A stretch of 64,000 nucleotides of DNA, taken from positions 62,001 to 126,000 of the forward strand of contig CAVQVG010000020.1 of assembly GCA_963717125.1 (NCBI GenBank), read 5' to 3'. The stretch is from RYN-230 sp963717125. Its GTDB lineage: Bacteria > Actinomycetota > Actinomycetes > Streptosporangiales > Streptosporangiaceae. The translations under genes were made by a program, and so were the position numbers. This document shows positions 9,920 to 19,834 of the stretch, piece after piece; the first letter of the stretch is position 1; every line of letters starts with the position of its first letter. A model generated the notes under the pieces. That model made no database searches and had not been told where the DNA came from. It was given only the letters and a program-made list of their open reading frames with translations.

Positions 9920-10582
9920 TCACCGGTTATCGAGCGTAGTGGCAGCTGGCCCGCCGCTGGCCAGCGCCGTCGCGGCCAGCGCGCAGAACGCGGCCGCCGC
10001 GACGGCCGCACCGCCCTTCTCCGACACGTTGGTGAGCGCCGGCAGCCCGCTGGCCCGCACCGCGTCCTTGGCTTCCGCCGCGCCGGCCAGCCCGGCGGGC
10101 AAGCCGATGACCAGCGACGGCTGGACGTTCCGGGCCATGATCTCGCCGAGCGCGGCGGGCTCGCAGCCCACCACCCAGATCGCGCCCGGGCCGGACTGGC
10201 CGAAGGCCAGCCGGACCGCGGCCGCGGGCCGGCTGATGCCGGCCGTCCGGGCCAGCCGCGCGGTCAGCGTCTCCTCGCTCTTGCAGATCACCGGGTACCC
10301 GGTGATCCCGGCCGCGACCATCGCGCTGTCGGCGACCACGGCCGCCCCGGCGGCGAGCTCCGCGCCGGCGGCGGCCAGCACCTGCTCATCGCAGAGCAGG
10401 TCGGTGGCGTAGTCGAAGTCGGCGCTGGCCGCGATGACGTGCTCGGTCACTGCGCGGCTCAGTGGCGGGAGACGGCTCAGGTCGATCCGGGACCGCAGGA
10501 TCCGGTAGGTCTCATCCTCCGCCGCCAGCTCCTCCGCCACCCAGCCAGGATGGCACAACCAGGTGCCGGGACGCTTCGTCAT
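9920..10582 (-). CDS. cobH: Precorrin-8X methylmutase
   Basis: About 220 residues, the usual size for CobH/CbiC. The family's His region is clear (RAVTEHVIAASADFDY near residue 45), followed by VVADSAMVAAGI, the SGPGAIWVVG stretch and the NVSEKGG end. It moves the C-11 methyl group of precorrin-8X to C-12 to give hydrogenobyrinic acid. I chose the ATG at 10582; a TTG three codons upstream is an alternative. It is the first gene of a minus-strand run that continues with the precorrin-2 synthase. CobQ is encoded 35 kb away in the same window, so the pathway genes are dispersed. Confidence 0.92.
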   Translation of the reverse strand: MTKRPGTWLCHPGWVAEELAAEDETYRILRSRIDLSRLPPLSRAVTEHVIAASADFDYATDLLCDEQVLAAAGAELAAGAAVVADSAMVAAGITGYPVICKSEETLTARLARTAGISRPAAAVRLAFGQSGPGAIWVVGCEPAALGEIMARNVQPSLVIGLPAGLAGAAEAKDAVRASGLPALTNVSEKGGAAVAAAAFCALAATALASGGPAATTLDNR

Positions 10583-10781
10583 CGGAACCAACGCGGCGCG
10601 GCACCGCTACACTGTCCACGCGAACCCGCGAATAGCGGCAGTCACTGGCACGGTCCTGGGCACAAGCTGGCTCGCCCGGCCCTGCCGTCAGGTAATACCC
10701 AGTCGGCCAGGCGGCGGAATCCGGCGCAACCCGGTACAACCGGGTGGCAACTGATCGACGTGAGTGGCGAATGGAGAGTAG

Positions 10782-11669
10782 ATGGGCGCTGTGGAGCGTT
10801 CCCAGTGGGCAGCGGACGAGGCCGTCGACGACGCCGCCGCCAAGGCCTTCCTGGCCGAATACGGCGACCGCGCGGAACACCTGCCGTCGGTTGCCATCGT
10901 CATCGCCGCCTATAACGAGCAGGGCGTCATCGGCTCGGTGGTGGACGCGCTGCCGGCCACCATCTGCGGCCTGGCCACCGCCGCGGTGGTGGTGTCGGAC
11001 GGCTCGCGCGACGAGACCGTGGCCGAGGGCCGCCAGCACGGCGCGCTCGTCGCGGACGTCCCGGTCAACCGCGGCCAGGGCGCCGCGCTGCGCCTGGGTT
11101 ACCGGCTGGCCCGCGAGGGCGGCGCGCAGTACATCGTGACCACCGACGCGGACGGCCAGTACAACCCGGCCGAGATGGAGCGGGTGCTGGCCCCGGTGGT
11201 GGCGGGTGACGCCGACTTCGTCACCGGCTCGCGCAAGCTGGGCAGCCAGGAGACCAAGGACCCGGTGCGCCGCCTGGGCACCTGGGTGTTCGCCACCACG
11301 ATCAGCGTGCTGACCGGTACGCACATCACCGACTCGTCGTTCGGCCTGCGGGCGATGCGGGCCGAGGTCACCGGGGCGGTCCGGCTGGAGCAGCCGCAGT
11401 ACCAGTCGGCCGAACTGCTGATCGCCGTGCTGGCCCGCGGCTTCCGGGTGATCGAGGTCCCGGCCACGATCCACAAGCGCCAGGTCGGCGAGAGCAAGAA
11501 GGGGCACAACGCCATCTACGGACTGCGCTACGCCGGCGTCGTCACCGGCACCTGGTGGCGCGAGCGGCGCCGCCGCGGCCCGGCGGTGGCCGCCGAACCG
11601 CCGCCCGCCAGCGAGCCGTCCGCGGCCGACCCGGGCACGCTGAACCCCGGGCCCACCAAGCGGACCTGA
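10782..11669 (+). CDS. Glycosyltransferase family 2, dolichol-phosphate-mannose-synthase type
   Basis: The 295-residue protein shows VAIVIAAYNEQGVIG at residues ~37-50 (the GT-A nucleotide-sugar fold), VVVSDGSRDET, the metal-binding DADGQY near residue 123, and a C-terminal HKRQVGESKKG basic stretch typical of polyprenyl-phosphate glycosyltransferases. No transmembrane helices follow, and the tail is Pro/Ala-rich. It should transfer a sugar from a nucleotide donor to a polyprenyl phosphate at the inner membrane face. A GtrA-family membrane protein is encoded convergently just downstream, the usual partner type for flipping such lipids. Confidence 0.85.
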   Translation: MGAVERSQWAADEAVDDAAAKAFLAEYGDRAEHLPSVAIVIAAYNEQGVIGSVVDALPATICGLATAAVVVSDGSRDETVAEGRQHGALVADVPVNRGQGAALRLGYRLAREGGAQYIVTTDADGQYNPAEMERVLAPVVAGDADFVTGSRKLGSQETKDPVRRLGTWVFATTISVLTGTHITDSSFGLRAMRAEVTGAVRLEQPQYQSAELLIAVLARGFRVIEVPATIHKRQVGESKKGHNAIYGLRYAGVVTGTWWRERRRRGPAVAAEPPPASEPSAADPGTLNPGPTKRT

Positions 11670-11683
11670 GCCCAAGCACAGGA

Positions 11684-11718
11684 AACCCGGTCGGGGAACG
11701 CCCCGGCCGGGTTTTTTT
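11684..11718 (+). terminator. Rho-independent terminator
   Basis: Fifteen bases after the glycosyltransferase stop there is a G/C-rich stem, ACCCGG-T-CGGGG, with an AACG loop and the matching arm CCCCGGCCGGGT. Seven T residues follow directly. It can act for the plus-strand gene; the minus-strand side lacks a comparable T run. Confidence 0.9.
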
Positions 11719-11766
11719 GCTATTACCAGACGAAGATTTTGCGCTATCCGGCCTGGCCGCGGGCCG

Positions 11767-12459
11767 TTAGCGGCGGCTGCCGGGATCGGGGGCGATCCGG
11801 GCGTCCAGGTCGGCATCCCGGGAGGGGATCCGGCCCGCGGTGCCATTGCCGGTGCCGTTTGGCCCCGCCGTCGCGCCGTTGACGCGCGCCGATCCCATCG
11901 CCCCGGCCGCCGGCGGCTCGGCCAGCAGCGGCTCCCGGCCTTCGACCACGGCCAGCGCCTCCCCGGCGCTGCGGTCGCGGAACAGCACGAAGTGGAAGAT
12001 CAGGAAGCGCAGCGCGAACGTCAGGCAGTTGGCCGCGAAGTAGAAGGCATCCGCCACGAGCACCTTGCCGACGCCGTGGTGCAGCCCCATATCGGCGGCC
12101 ACGCTGTTACCGAACTTGCTGGCCAGGGTGAGGATGATGCCCGCGCAGATGGAGACCGCGACGAACGGCAAGGTCTCCTTCAGCACGTTGGGCAGGCCCT
12201 TGCGCTCCCACGCCCAGCGGCTGATCACGTAGCTGACGGACGCGCCCGCGAACCAGCCCAGCGCGCCGGAGATCCCGGCCGTCAGGTTGGCCGGGCCGAT
12301 GCAGATGATGTATGTGATCTGAGTGGCGGCCACCGCGCACACCGCGGCCGGGGCGAACCGCACAAAACGCTTGACGACGGTGCTGCGCAGCTTCTCCCGC
12401 AGCGGCCCGGGGACGATTCGCCACAAGGCGTCGGCAATCCTGGGCGGGATGAGTGTCAT
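11767..12459 (-). CDS. GtrA family membrane protein
   Basis: The 230-residue protein has four hydrophobic segments between about residues 30 and 160, with the GtrA-type features RFAPAAVCAVAATQITYI, FAGASVSYVISRWAWE and FALRFLIFHFVLFRD. A hydrophilic tail of 65 residues rich in Ala, Gly and Pro follows. GtrA proteins help move polyprenyl-linked sugars across the inner membrane. The convergent GT2 gene next door makes that role likely. The ATG at 12459 is the first in frame. Confidence 0.85.
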   Translation of the reverse strand: MTLIPPRIADALWRIVPGPLREKLRSTVVKRFVRFAPAAVCAVAATQITYIICIGPANLTAGISGALGWFAGASVSYVISRWAWERKGLPNVLKETLPFVAVSICAGIILTLASKFGNSVAADMGLHHGVGKVLVADAFYFAANCLTFALRFLIFHFVLFRDRSAGEALAVVEGREPLLAEPPAAGAMGSARVNGATAGPNGTGNGTAGRIPSRDADLDARIAPDPGSRR

Positions 12460-12603
12460 TCAGCGTCCTTGTTATTTCGGAGACCGACAGGCCATCCAGT
12501 CAGGTATACCGTACGGAACCCAACAGATGTCCCTGGTCGTGGCCTCTTCTCAGTAATCCTTCAGCTTCCGTAATCCTTCAGCTTCAGCCGGGCGCCATGG
12601 CGG

Positions 12604-14852
12604 TCAGCTGACCGCACCGCCCAGGTCGGCCGGCCCGGACCAGGCGCCCCGGCGGTACCTGGCCTGCCACAGGTGCCCGTCCGCGGAGCCCTTCCAGAAC
12701 ACGTTGACCGCGCCACCGGGCTGCCCAGCGGCGAACGGTGCGCTGCCCAGCGCCCCCATCTCGATCGGGGCCGGCTGAGCCCAGCTGGCGCCGTGGCCAG
12801 CCGCCCACCACAATGTGCCGTTGCTTCCCCTCCAGAACACATCTACACCTGTGGCCGGCGCGGCGACCGCGACCGGCCCGGCCGACACGCCGGCGTTCAG
12901 TTCGTGCGCTTTGCCCCAGCCGTGGCCGGGCAGATAGCTGAGCTGCCACACGCTGGCGTGCGACTTGGCCGGCCAGAACACATCGACCTCGCCGCTGGCC
13001 AGGCCGGTGGCCGCGGGTGCGCCGCCCAGCCTGCCCATGCCCAGGTTAGCCGGATGTGTCCAGCGGGAGCCGGGCTTGCGCCGGATCACCCACAACTGCC
13101 CGTCCCGCCGCCCCCGCCAGAACACGGTCAGCGTGCCCTGGCCGGACACCGCCGGGGCCGGCCCGGGACCGAGCTGCCCGCCCAGGTCGTGCGGCTTGCC
13201 CCAGCCGCTCCCCGGGGTGTACCGGGCGTGCCACAGGTGGTGGTCCGCCGACCCGCGCCAGAACACGTCGATCACGCCATCGGCCTGCGCCACCGCGGCG
13301 GCCGGCTGCCCAGCAGGCCCATCCGCAGCCGGCGCAGCGCTGACCAGCCTTTCCCGGGCCGGGCAACCGCCGCCCAGAGCCGCCCGTCGGTACCCGTGGC
13401 GAACACGGCCACGGCGCCCGGCGCCGAGGTCACCGCGGACGGCTGGCTGGCCAGCGAGCCGCCCAGGCTGGCCGGGCGGCGCCAGCCGGCGCCGGGGCTG
13501 AACGAGTCGTGCCACAACTGGCCGTCGGCGCCGCGGAAGAACGCGTCCACCGCCCCGGTCGCCTGGGCGGCCGCCGGTGACGCCTGCGCGCTGCCGCCCG
13601 CCACGGCCTGCTGCTGCACGTCGAGGTAATCCCGGTCGATATTGATCGTGTCGCCGCCGTAACTGGCGTTCTGCCCGCCCAGGTACTGGTGAATACGCTG
13701 ATGCCGGGCCCAGTCAGTGGCCGGCACGGCGGGATCCTGGGTGTTTGCCTCGCCATTCCACAGCGCGTCATAGATGATGTCCGGCATGAGATAGCTGGGG
13801 TTCGCGTAGTTGCCCGCGAGATCGCTGATCCCGGACAGCGAATTGCTGTATACCCCGGAGACGTACCGCAGCGTATGCACTTCCCTGGTCCAGGCGGTCA
13901 GGAAACGCAGCACCTGGCCGCCCCGGGCAGCCGGATACGCCTCCATGTCGTAGTAGATCGGGCTGCCCGGCGCGAAGCCGAGCATCCTGGCCTGGCTGAC
14001 CGCGTCCTCGGCCGCGCTGACCGCCTGCCGGCCTGCCGCGGTGATCTCGCCGAAGCTGGCCTGCGGCCCGACGTAAATAGGCATGAAATGCCAGCCCGCC
14101 GCCTGCTGCTGGCGCACCCAGGACGCGGTCAGGTCCGGCTGGGCGCAGGCCCGGTCGGCGCCGCCGATGTAGATGCCGACCGCCCCGTACGGCGACCGCG
14201 CCCGCCAGGCCCGCATCTGCGCGGCGCTCGGCGCGGTGCACGCGTCGAAGCCCTGGCCGGTGTAACTGGTCGCGGCGGCCGGCACCGCCCGGGGTGCGCT
14301 CCCCCTGATCCCGGCGGGCCGCAGCCCGGTCATCCCGGGCGGTGTTACGCCGCCGTTGCTGTCCCGCCCGGGCCTGGCCAGCGCCGCGCTGGCCAGCATC
14401 CGGCCGATCTGGGCCCGGTCCGACGAGTAGCTCGCGGTGACCGTGATCCGCCTGGTCACCACCGTGATCATCCGGTCCTCCGGATAGGCCACCGAGCGCG
14501 GCACGGCATGCCGGGCGGACGGCTGCACCAGCATGGCCTCGGTCGTCCCGACCAGCCCGGCCGGGCAGTCCTGGACCCGGCCGGGCGAGCCGAGGTAGAG
14601 CACGTGCCGGTCGAACCGGACGCACTGGTACGGGTGCGCGGCCAGGTCGATGACCCGCCAGCCGCGCGGGACGGTGATCGTGGCGCCCAGGTAGCGGACC
14701 GTACGGGCCGGCCCGGCGCCCGCCGCCGCGGGCCCGCTGAGCAGCGGCACCGCGGCCAGCGCCAGCACTATGCCGAACGCCCCCCAGCGCCGGCGATGGC
14801 GCGCTGCCCCCAGTCGCAGAACTGCGCGGTAAAGCAAAACGGCACGGCACAT
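12604..14852 (-). pseudogene. Secreted DUF1906 glycoside-hydrolase-like protein with seven-blade propeller, frame broken near 13310
   Basis: An N-terminal signal peptide (RHRRRW, then a hydrophobic run ending in GPAAAGA) is followed by a ~130-residue unassigned region. A DUF1906 (Rv2525c-like) TIM-barrel domain lies at about residues 205-420, with YGAVGIYIGG, PIYVG and YYDMEAYP. After it come seven repeats of about 42 residues with the pattern VDVFWRGsdgxLWxxxxxPGxGWxxPxxLG, enough to close one seven-blade propeller of the PLL/lectin type. Blades 1-2 and 3-7 sit in different frames. The break is at about 13300-13320 and one missing base restores the full protein. A cell-wall or glycan-binding role is inferred. 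Confidence 0.75.
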
Positions 14853-14899
14853 GATGAATCCCCCCGGATCGCCGCGTTAACCCCTATTCCCGGGTTGAC

Positions 14900-17800
14900 C
14901 TAGCCATTTGCGGTGGTCACCCGAGTTACGCGGCTCTTCATCGTTAGCATGAGCTTAAGTGCCCAGTTCCCGGATGACCAGAGCGCCATGCCTTTAGTCC
15001 GCCATTTTCCGTAACACACCGATCCAGCGCATAAAAGAGGAGAAGTATTCATTCCGCCGGAGCTGCCCGGGCTGGCGTGCCACAGGGTGCGCGGCGGGTC
15101 TTTCAGTGCCCCGCCCGGCGATCCGGTTTCCGCATACGGAGACAACGCGAAGCCGTTCGGATAAATGATGGTGGGGTTGACCTCTTCGGCGGATGGGCGG
15201 CGGCTGGCCGGCGCGCCGGATGCGGGCACGTCGCCCGCGGCCATGGCCGCGCGGACCGCCGCCATCCCGCGGCTGGCGCGGATCTCCTCCAGGGCGGCCA
15301 GGTCCCAGCACTCATCCGCGTTGATCGACACCGACTCGCCGGTCCGGCGCACCCGGCCGCGCACCACGAGCAGCCAGGAGCCGAACACCCGCGCCGCGCA
15401 CCGGGGCTGCACGGACTCGAAGAACGCCAGGTCCACCGGCCCGGTCGCGTCGTCGAGGGTGGTGAAGATGATCCGCAGGCCGGACCGGATGGCCGGGGTC
15501 TGGGTGGCGATCTTCACCCCGGCCACCAGGATCCGGGCGCCCGCCCGGCAGCGGTGCAGCCCGGCGGAGCGGGTCACGCCGAGCTGGTGCAGCAGGTCGG
15601 TGTAGAAGCTCAGCACGTGCTGGCTCAGGTCGATGCCGAGGATCTCCAGTTCGGCCGCCACCCGCTCGGCCGGGGTCAGCTCGCGCAGCTCACCGGCCGG
15701 GACAAGCTCGGCGAACCCGTCCCCGGCGAAGCCCAGCGCGGCCTGGCCCGCGCCGCTGGCCCGGGCCCGCCGGTCGAGCACCCCGACCCGGGCCAGCAGA
15801 TCCCGCCGGGTTACAGTGCCGGGGGGGCGACCCCCGCTCTGCTTCCCGGGGGACTACCCCCGGAACCCCCGGCCCCCGATCGCCGCTCCGCGCCGAGGCC
15901 GGCGCCGCCGGCCGGGCTGACGGCAGCAGCAGGCGGCTCCCCGCCGATCTCATAGACCGCGTCCAGGGCGCCGACCAGGACCAGCCGCTCGGCGACCGGG
16001 CGGGACACCGCGGCCCGCTCCCACAGGTCCCGCAGCGACGCGTACGGCTGCCCGGCGACGATCCGCGCCACCTCGGCGTCGCTGATCCCCTTGACCTCAC
16101 GCAGCCCGGCGCGCAGCCCCTCGCCGGGCAGCTGGCCGACCGGCTCGACGCGCCAGTCGGCGGCCGAGTCGTTCACGTCCACCGGCAGGATCGGCAGGCC
16201 GGCCAGCCGGGCGTCCGCCACGATCACCCGCTTGGGGTACATCCCCGGGTCGTGGGTGAGCACCCCGGCGTAGAACGCGGCCGGGTAGTGCCGCTTCAGC
16301 CAGGCCGACTGGTAAGTCGGGATGGCGAACGCGGCCGCGTGCGCCTTGCAGAAGCCGAACCCGCCGAACGCCTCGAGCACCTCCCACACCCGCTGCTACG
16401 GTGGCGGCGTCGTAGCCCCGGTCCCGGGCGATGCCGCGGAACCACTCCCCGGCCTGGTCCCGGGCCTGCTCCTCGGTCAGCTGGCGGCGGACGTACTCCG
16501 CCGCGGAGAGCCCGCAGCCGGTCATCGCGTGGATGATGCGCAGCACCTGCTCGTGGAAGATGACCACCCCGCCGGTCTCGGCCAGCGTGGCCGCCAGATC
16601 CTCGTGCGGGTAGCTGGCGGCGCGCTGGCCGTGCCGGGTCTCCAGGAAGGGAGTGACCATGTCGGAGTTGACCGGTCCCGGGCGGAACAGCGAGATGTCC
16701 ACGATCAGGTCGGCGATGTCCCGGGGCAGCAGCTTGCCGACCAGTTCCCGCTGCCCCGGCGACTCGATCTGGAAGCAGCCGAGGGTCTGCGCGCGGCGGA
16801 TCATCTCGAACGTCGGCTCGTCCGCGCGGCCGACGGCGTCGATGTCCACCTGCTCGCCCCGGGTCCGCTCGACCTCGGCCAGCGTGTACGCCATCGCCGA
16901 CTGCATCCGCACGCCGAGCACGTCCAGCTTGATCATTCCGGCGATCTCGACGTCGTCCTTGTCGAACTGGCTCAGCGGCAGCCCCTCGAAGCTCCGCTCC
17001 ACCGGGGTCCGGTCCAGCAGCGAGGTATCCGACAGCACCACGCCGCAGGGATGCATGGCCACGTGCCGGGGCAGCCCGTCCAGCCGCTCGGCCAGCCGGA
17101 ACATCCCGGTCAGCTGCGGGATGGCCAGCCCGCTGGCCCGCATCTCCGGCAGCTCGGCCAGGGCCCCCTGGATCCGGCCCGCCCGGATGTGCGGGAACGC
17201 CTTGGCGATCACATCGATCTCGTACGGCGGCAGGCCCAGCGCGGCCGCGACATCCCGGATCGCGCTGCGCGCCCGGTACGTCTCCATCATCGACACGCAG
17301 GCGATGCGCTGCTCGGTGTAGGCGTCCACGATGGCCCGGTAGGCCTCGATCCGGCGGGCCGACTCCACGTCGATGTCGATGTCCGGCAGGCCCTTACGGC
17401 TCTCCGACAGGAACCGCTCCATGATCAGGTCATAGTTCAGCGGGTCGATGCCGGAGATGCCGATCAGGTAGTTGACCAGGCAGCCGGCCCCGGACCCGCG
17501 GATCGAGCAGTGGATGCCCCGGCTCCTGATCAGCGCGGTGACATCGGCCACGGTCAGGAAGTAGGCGGCCAGCCCGGTCTTGGCGATGATGGCCAGCTCG
17601 TGGTCCAGCCGCTCGGCCGCGCGCCGCCGGGCCGCCCGTGGCCCGGCGCCCCGGCCGCGGCCCGCGGCCGGGAACCGGCGGTGCATCCCCTCGGCGCACC
17701 GGGCGCGGAGCAGGGTGAGCGGCTCGCCGCCGGTGATCTCCGGCATGAACCGGCCGCCGATGCCCAGGTCCCGCCCGGGCTCCAGGGCGCACCGCCCGGC

Positions 17801-18667
17801 CAGCGTCACGGTGGCCCGGAGCAGTTCCGCCAGAGTGGCGTCGTCGCAGCTCCGCGCGGCCGCCTGGGCCATGTCCGCGCCGCTGGCCAGGTAGGCCCGC
17901 GCGTTGCGCCGGGCCAGGTGCCGCTCCCCCAGCGGGGCCAGCTGCCGGGCCGCGTCGAGCACCTGGGCGATCGCGGCGTCCGCCGGGTCGAGGTAGCGGA
18001 CCGCGTTGCTCAGCACGGCCGGCACGCCTGCCTCCGCGGCCAGCCGGAGCATCCGGGCGGCCCGGTGACTGCTGCCCCGGGTGCGGTGGTCGACGATCTC
18101 GATGACCACCTCGCCGCAGTCCCGCCAGCGGGCCAGCGTGGCCGCGGCCAGGCCGGGCCGCCGCGCGGCGGCCGCCCGGCCGACGTCGCTGCCCGGGCCG
18201 AGCAGGATGATCAGCCCGGCGGCATGGCCGGCGACCAGCTCCGGGGTGATCAGCGGGGCGCCGCGCTGGCCCGCCTGATGCGCCGCGCTGACCAGCCGGC
18301 ACAGCGACGCCCAGCCCCGGCTGCCCTCGGCCAGCAGCGTCACCCGGGCGGCATCCTCACTGTGCAGCCGGGCCGGGGCCGACGGGTTCAGCACCCGTAC
18401 CGGACCCGGGCCGTCCGGCAAGCCCGGGCCGGCCAGCGCGAGATCGGCGCCGAGGATCGGGGCGATGCCCGCGTCCGCGCACGCCACCGCGTGCTTCACC
18501 GCCCCGTACAGGCCGTCCCGGTCGGTCAGCGCGAGCGCCCGCATGCCCTGCCCGGCGGCCCGGGCCACCAGGGCGGCCGGGGCGGCGGCCCCGTACCGCA
18601 GCGAGTAGGCCGAGGCGACGTGCAGGTGAACGAAATCCTGGGCCCAGCTCAGTCCGGTCAGTCCCAT
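14900..18667 (-). pseudogene. dnaE2: Error-prone DNA polymerase DnaE2, frame broken near 16395 and 15825
   Basis: From the ATG at 18667 there is a PHP domain (HLHVASAYSLRYG) and the polymerase palm with GSGAGCLVNYL and the catalytic LPDIDIDVES. The PLSQFDKDD and FRPGPVNSDM blocks follow. At about 16385-16405 the frame shifts into VWEVLEAFGGFGFCKAHAAAFA; at about 15825, in a seven-C run, it shifts again into TRRDLLARVGVLDRR. The C-terminal OB region (TQTPAIRSGLRIIFTTLDD) ends with LWHASPGSSG, where the family usually stops. About 45 unrelated residues follow, so a third shift or a lost stop is possible. DnaE2 does translesion synthesis in the SOS response. The two main shifts compensate, which suggests sequence errors. 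Confidence 0.85.
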
Positions 18668-18939
18668 ACCCGGGCCAGCATCCAGTGCTCGGTCGCGAGG
18701 TCACGGCGCAGCTCGTACGCGCTGGCCCGGCTGTTCCGCCCGGCCGACGCCTCCACCCGCCAGAACTCACGCTCCGCCGGGGTGTCCAGGTCCGGGTTCT
18801 GCTGCCGCCACCACTCCCGGCTGATCACCCAGTGGTCCAGCACCCCTAGCACCGTGTACAGCCGCCCCCGCCAGGCGAACCGGGCGGGCTTCCCGTCCTG
18901 CACCCAGACGTCCACCGGCTCCCCGTAGGTCCTGCTCAC
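18658..18939 (-). CDS. DUF6504 family protein, first gene of the dnaE2 unit
   Basis: The 93-residue protein begins SRTYGEPVDVWVQDG after a GTG at 18939 and is rich in Trp and aromatic residues (FAWRGRLYTVLGVLDHW, WWRQQNPD). This is the compact fold typical of DUF6504 proteins encoded beside dnaE2 and imuB in actinomycetes. It ends inside the first codons of dnaE2 (10-base overlap), so the two are coupled. GGGAGG lies about 13 bases upstream of the start. Longer upstream starts would enter the promoter palindrome and give unfamily-like sequence. The function is unknown, but the context implies DNA damage tolerance. No imuB is adjacent in this window. Confidence 0.8.
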   Translation of the reverse strand: MSRTYGEPVDVWVQDGKPARFAWRGRLYTVLGVLDHWVISREWWRQQNPDLDTPAEREFWRVEASAGRNSRASAYELRRDLATEHWMLARVWD

Positions 18940-19003
18940 CGTGATTGCCCGCCCTCCCTGCACGTACCTGGACAAATTCCCGGGGAAGCAGGCAGCGATC
19001 ATA

Positions 19004-19023
19004 TCTCGAATACAGATTCGAGA
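19004..19023. promoter_or_regulatory. Candidate LexA (SOS) box upstream of DUF6504-dnaE2
   Basis: A perfect inverted repeat TCTCGAAT-ACAG-ATTCGAGA is centred about 75 bases upstream of the GTG of the DUF6504 gene. It fits the actinobacterial LexA operator form TCGAAC-N4-GTTCGA except for one symmetrical change in each half (C to T, G to A). DnaE2 is a classical LexA target, so the position supports the call. It is an inference from pattern only. Confidence 0.6.
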
Positions 19024-19060
19024 CAAGACGCAGCTCACATCACAGTGGGCACAACGACCC

Positions 19061-19834
19061 CTATGGGTTGATCGGGCACCCCCGCTCCGCGCAGAGCTGC
19101 GTGACCCGCTCCCAGGCCGGGGCGGACACGCCGGGCTGGGACAGCAGGGCCAGCACCACCGGGTCGTCCAGCTCGGGGAGCGGCTCATCCTGGCGCAGGT
19201 CCTGCGCCCGCTTGGCGAACGCCACCAGGTCATCGGCCAGCTGGTCCACCCGGGGGTCGGCCGGGTCCCAGTCGAAGGCCTGATCCCAGGCCAGGTACAC
19301 CTTCCGGCCCTCGGGGCTGGCCAGGACCGCCCGCTTGTCCCCGGCCCAGTGGGCGGCCTGCTCAGGGAGCCGGGCGGCGAGCACGATCCAGCCGTCCCGC
19401 TCGATCCGCACCAGCCGCTGGCTGACCCCGATCCGGCTCAGCTCGTCGAGATAGTCGGCGACCGCGGCGGGCAGGAACAGCCGGTCGCCCGCGGCCAGCT
19501 CGGCGATCCGGTGCCGCTGCTCCTCGAGGTCGCGGATCCGGGCGGCCAGCGCCTCATCGATGCCGGTGACGGCCCGGGCGAACTGCCCGGGCTCGGCATC
19601 GAGCAGCTCCGCGATCCGGGCCAGCGGCACGCCGGCGTCGGACAGGGTCTTTATCCGGATCAGGTCGGTCACCGCCTGCGCGCCGTACCGGCGGTAGCCG
19701 GCGGCGTCCCGGTCCGGCTCGGGCAGCAGCCCGCGTTGGTGGTAGTGCCGTACCGCGCGCACCGTGACCCCGACGTAGTCGGCGAGCTGGCCGATGGTGA
19801 GCATCCCGCCCACAGCGTACTGGCCCGCCGTCAT
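19061..19834 (-). CDS. MerR family transcriptional regulator
   Basis: The 257-residue protein has an N-terminal MerR winged helix (MLTIGQLADYVGVTVRAVRHY, then GLLPEPDRDAAGYRRY) and a coiled-coil linker near residues 95-120. An effector-type C-terminal region of about 120 residues follows, of a kind seen in MerR proteins next to drug exporters. I chose the ATG at 19834 because it overlaps the stop of the ABC permease as ATGA; the second Met at 19804 also begins at the HTH. It is the last gene of an ATPase-permease-regulator operon and probably controls the operator in front of the ATPase gene. Confidence 0.85.
   Translation of the reverse strand: MTAGQYAVGGMLTIGQLADYVGVTVRAVRHYHQRGLLPEPDRDAAGYRRYGAQAVTDLIRIKTLSDAGVPLARIAELLDAEPGQFARAVTGIDEALAARIRDLEEQRHRIAELAAGDRLFLPAAVADYLDELSRIGVSQRLVRIERDGWIVLAARLPEQAAHWAGDKRAVLASPEGRKVYLAWDQAFDWDPADPRVDQLADDLVAFAKRAQDLRQDEPLPELDDPVVLALLSQPGVSAPAWERVTQLCAERGCPINP

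Noticed and set aside
16322..18928. An 868-codon plus-strand frame opposite dnaE2
   Set aside because: Shadow frame; the minus strand carries the PHP and polymerase motifs.
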